Assembly (NCBI RefSeq): GCF_010686725.1
Contig: NZ_JAAGWZ010000001.1
Coordinates: forward strand, 868,001-932,000
Reading direction: 5' to 3'
Length of the DNA: 64,000 nt
From: Galbitalea soli
GTDB taxonomy: Bacteria; Actinomycetota; Actinomycetes; Actinomycetales; Microbacteriaceae
The notes under the pieces were generated by a model that was given only the letters and a program-made list of their open reading frames with translations, did not search any database and was not told the origin of the DNA. The position numbers were made by a program, and so were the translations under genes. This document shows positions 62,412 to 64,000 of the stretch, in pieces (positions within the stretch are counted from its first letter, which is position 1; each line of letters begins with the position of its first letter).

Positions 62412-63993
62412 TGCCCACGTAGAACAGCCGTCGCTCCTCCTCGATCCCGGCATCGGTGCGCGCGTAGCTGATGGGAAGGAGGCCCTCGCTGACCCCGGCG
62501 ATGTAGACCACGTCCCACTCCAGGCCCTTGGCGCTGTGCAGGGTAGCGAGCGTGACGGCCGACATCGTGGGCTCGTGCTGCCCCGCCTGGCGCTCGAGCA
62601 ACTCGGCCACGAACTGCGCCAGCGTCGTGCCGGGGGCGGCCGCCTCGGCGAGCCCCATGATCGCGTTGAGCGACTCCCAGCGATCGCGCACCGAGCCCGG
62701 CGCCTCCACGGGTTCCTGGGTCCAGCCGAGCGAGCGGAGCACGTCGCTCACGGATTTGAAGAGCGGCTCGCCCACGATCGAGATCGATGCCCCCTTCAGC
62801 ATCATGATCGCCTCCTTCACCTCCTTGAGGTCGAAGAATCTCGTCGATCCGCGCAACTGGTACGGCACCCCCGCATCGCCCAGCGCCGCCTCGAGCGCGG
62901 CCGCCTGCACGTTGATGCGGTAGAGAATCGCGATCGACTCGGGCGGGGTGCCCTCGGCGATGCGCGCCGCGATCGAGGTCGCGATCTGCCTCGCCTCCGC
63001 CGAGTCGGTCGCCGCGACCTCCACGTGCGGCGGTGCTCCCGCGGGGGCGCCCGGCACCGCGTGCAGGTCGAGCGCGCCCGGGCGGCCCCGCATCACCCGA
63101 TTCGCGGCGTCGATGATCGCGGGCGTCGAGCGATAGTTCTGTTCGAGCCGGATGACCGTCGCGTGCTCGTGCCGCGTCGCGAACCCCAGCAGGTAGTCCG
63201 GCGTCGCGCCGGCGAAGGAGTAGATGGTCTGACTGGCGTCGCCGACGACACAGACGTCGTTGCGCTCCCCCAGCCAGAGCGTCAGCAGCTCGTGCTGGAG
63301 AGGGGAGACGTCCTGATACTCGTCGACCACGAAGAAGCGGTACTGCTCGCGCACCTGCTGGGCGACGCGGGGTTCGGAGTCGATCATGCCCGCGGTAACG
63401 AGCAGCACGTCCTCGAAGTCGATCTGGCGCCGGTCGTCCTTCACCTTCTCGTAAGCGAGGTGGAGATCCACCATCGCGGCCACCGAGAGGCTCGGCGGGA
63501 GCACGCGCGTCTCGGCCGCCGCGGCGTACTGGTCGATGGTGAGGCGCGACACCTTGCGCCACTCGATCTCGGCGGCCGTGTCGCGCAGGGTCGCCGTGTC
63601 GAGCCGCAGCCGCACCGAGTCGGCGGCATGACCGAGGAGGCGCCCCTTGCTCTCGAGCAGACGCGGTACCGTTCCACCGACCACCTGCGGCCAGAAGTAG
63701 CCCAGCTGCGAGAGCGCGGCGGCGTGAAAGGTACGGGCCGCGACGCCGCCCGCCCCGAGAGCGCGCAGACGGGAGCGGAGCTCACCGGCCGCGCGCGTCG
63801 TGAAGGTCAGGGCCATGACGCGCCCCGGCGAGTACACGCCCGTCGCGACCCCGTAGGCGATGCGGTGCGTGATCGCCCTCGTCTTCCCGGTCCCGGCACC
63901 CGCGAGCAGCACGACCGGGCCGAGAAGTGCTTCCGCCGCCTGCCGCTGCTGATCGTCGAGGCCGGCGAGAAGATCGTCGGCCCCGGTCACCAC
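62311..63993 (-). CDS. UvrD/Rep-family ATP-dependent DNA helicase
   Basis: The 560-residue superfamily I helicase has Walker A AGAGTGKTR at about 31-39, TFTTRAAGEL, FFVVDEYQDVSPLQHELL (motif II), VVGDASQTIYSFAGA (motif III), VIRLEQNYRS (motif IV), TLHSAKGLEWDVVYIAGVSEG (motif V) and RRLFYVGITRARRSL (motif VI). It is shorter than UvrD because it lacks the C-terminal HRDC or extended tail, and ends shortly after motif VI. It is closest to actinobacterial UvrD2-like enzymes. The GTG at 63993 is near the window edge, so a start beyond it cannot be excluded. Confidence 0.92.
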   Translation of the reverse strand: MVTGADDLLAGLDDQQRQAAEALLGPVVLLAGAGTGKTRAITHRIAYGVATGVYSPGRVMALTFTTRAAGELRSRLRALGAGGVAARTFHAAALSQLGYFWPQVVGGTVPRLLESKGRLLGHAADSVRLRLDTATLRDTAAEIEWRKVSRLTIDQYAAAAETRVLPPSLSVAAMVDLHLAYEKVKDDRRQIDFEDVLLVTAGMIDSEPRVAQQVREQYRFFVVDEYQDVSPLQHELLTLWLGERNDVCVVGDASQTIYSFAGATPDYLLGFATRHEHATVIRLEQNYRSTPAIIDAANRVMRGRPGALDLHAVPGAPAGAPPHVEVAATDSAEARQIATSIAARIAEGTPPESIAILYRINVQAAALEAALGDAGVPYQLRGSTRFFDLKEVKEAIMMLKGASISIVGEPLFKSVSDVLRSLGWTQEPVEAPGSVRDRWESLNAIMGLAEAAAPGTTLAQFVAELLERQAGQHEPTMSAVTLATLHSAKGLEWDVVYIAGVSEGLLPISYARTDAGIEEERRLFYVGITRARRSLQLSWAAAGANRAQQRQPSRFLAELR

Positions 63994-64000
63994 AGCCCGT

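Overview
The window is a 64-kb piece of a high-GC actinobacterial chromosome. The closest fit is the family Microbacteriaceae, judged from a RamB-type regulator beside aceA, the DUF3039, DUF4244 and UPF0182 families, a tmRNA tag ending in DFALAA, the Tad locus order and many GTG/TTG starts with ATGA or GTGA overlaps. No phage, transposase, CRISPR array or plasmid gene was seen. The DNA is densely coding. The only gene-free stretch over 300 bases on the protein level is 3285-3840, and most of it is the tmRNA gene.

Layout. 1-3284: glyoxylate shunt (aceA, 5' end of aceB) with divergent ramB. 3350-7695: ssrA, a Dabb protein, smpB, ftsX, ftsE and prfB, all on the minus strand. 7764-9609: an MFS transporter convergent with a TIGR03086-type protein. 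9695-14380: a Tad pilus operon (tadA, tadB, tadC, a DUF4244 pilin-like peptide, two TadE-like proteins, one TadG-like protein). 14469-17217: an alpha-glucosidase divergent from a LacI regulator across a perfect palindrome, then tRNA-Leu. 17443-25706: dedA, a HEAT protein, mntH, rdgB, rph, a MurD2/MurL pair, pncB and DUF3039. 25711-28442: an ABC exporter whose ATPase carries a histone-like tail. 28638-36075: a teichoic-acid-like polymer cluster (nucleotidyltransferase, two-gene ABC exporter, EcsC-like protein, double-domain CDP-glycerol glycerophosphotransferase, GT2). 36175-37521: HtrA protease. 37665-42073: the most unusual region, a tandem array of six paralogous lipoprotein genes plus a different secreted protein and a decayed copy of its 5' end. 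42149-46882: aminotransferase, a three-gene signalling operon and a nitrilase. 46954-54511: a mannitol PTS operon that also carries ptsI, ptsH and an orphan IIB, with a divergent PRD regulator. 54582-62411: small hypotheticals, initiator tRNA, UPF0182, a PDZ/Lon-like protease, a zincin-like protein and a TOMM/E1-like protein. 62311-63993: a UvrD-family helicase.

How parts work together. ssrA and smpB are the two trans-translation components and sit close together. ftsE and ftsX overlap and form the divisome ABC complex. rph, rdgB and mntH are tightly packed. MurD2 and MurL overlap and suggest that D-glutamate for peptidoglycan is made by epimerising UDP-MurNAc-L-Ala-L-Glu. The PTS operon has a complete EI, HPr, IICB and IIA chain for mannitol plus the dehydrogenase.

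The best candidate for an undescribed system is the lipoprotein array at 37665-42073. Each paralogue has a lipobox, a conserved internal VGYC motif and a cysteine as its very last residue. The genes overlap by a recurring TTGCTGA junction that encodes the terminal Cys-stop of one gene and the TTG start of the next. Its promoter block was duplicated, leaving a scar. Many genes in the window show a TANNNT element 6-7 nt before the start codon and no ribosome binding site, which points to leaderless mRNAs.
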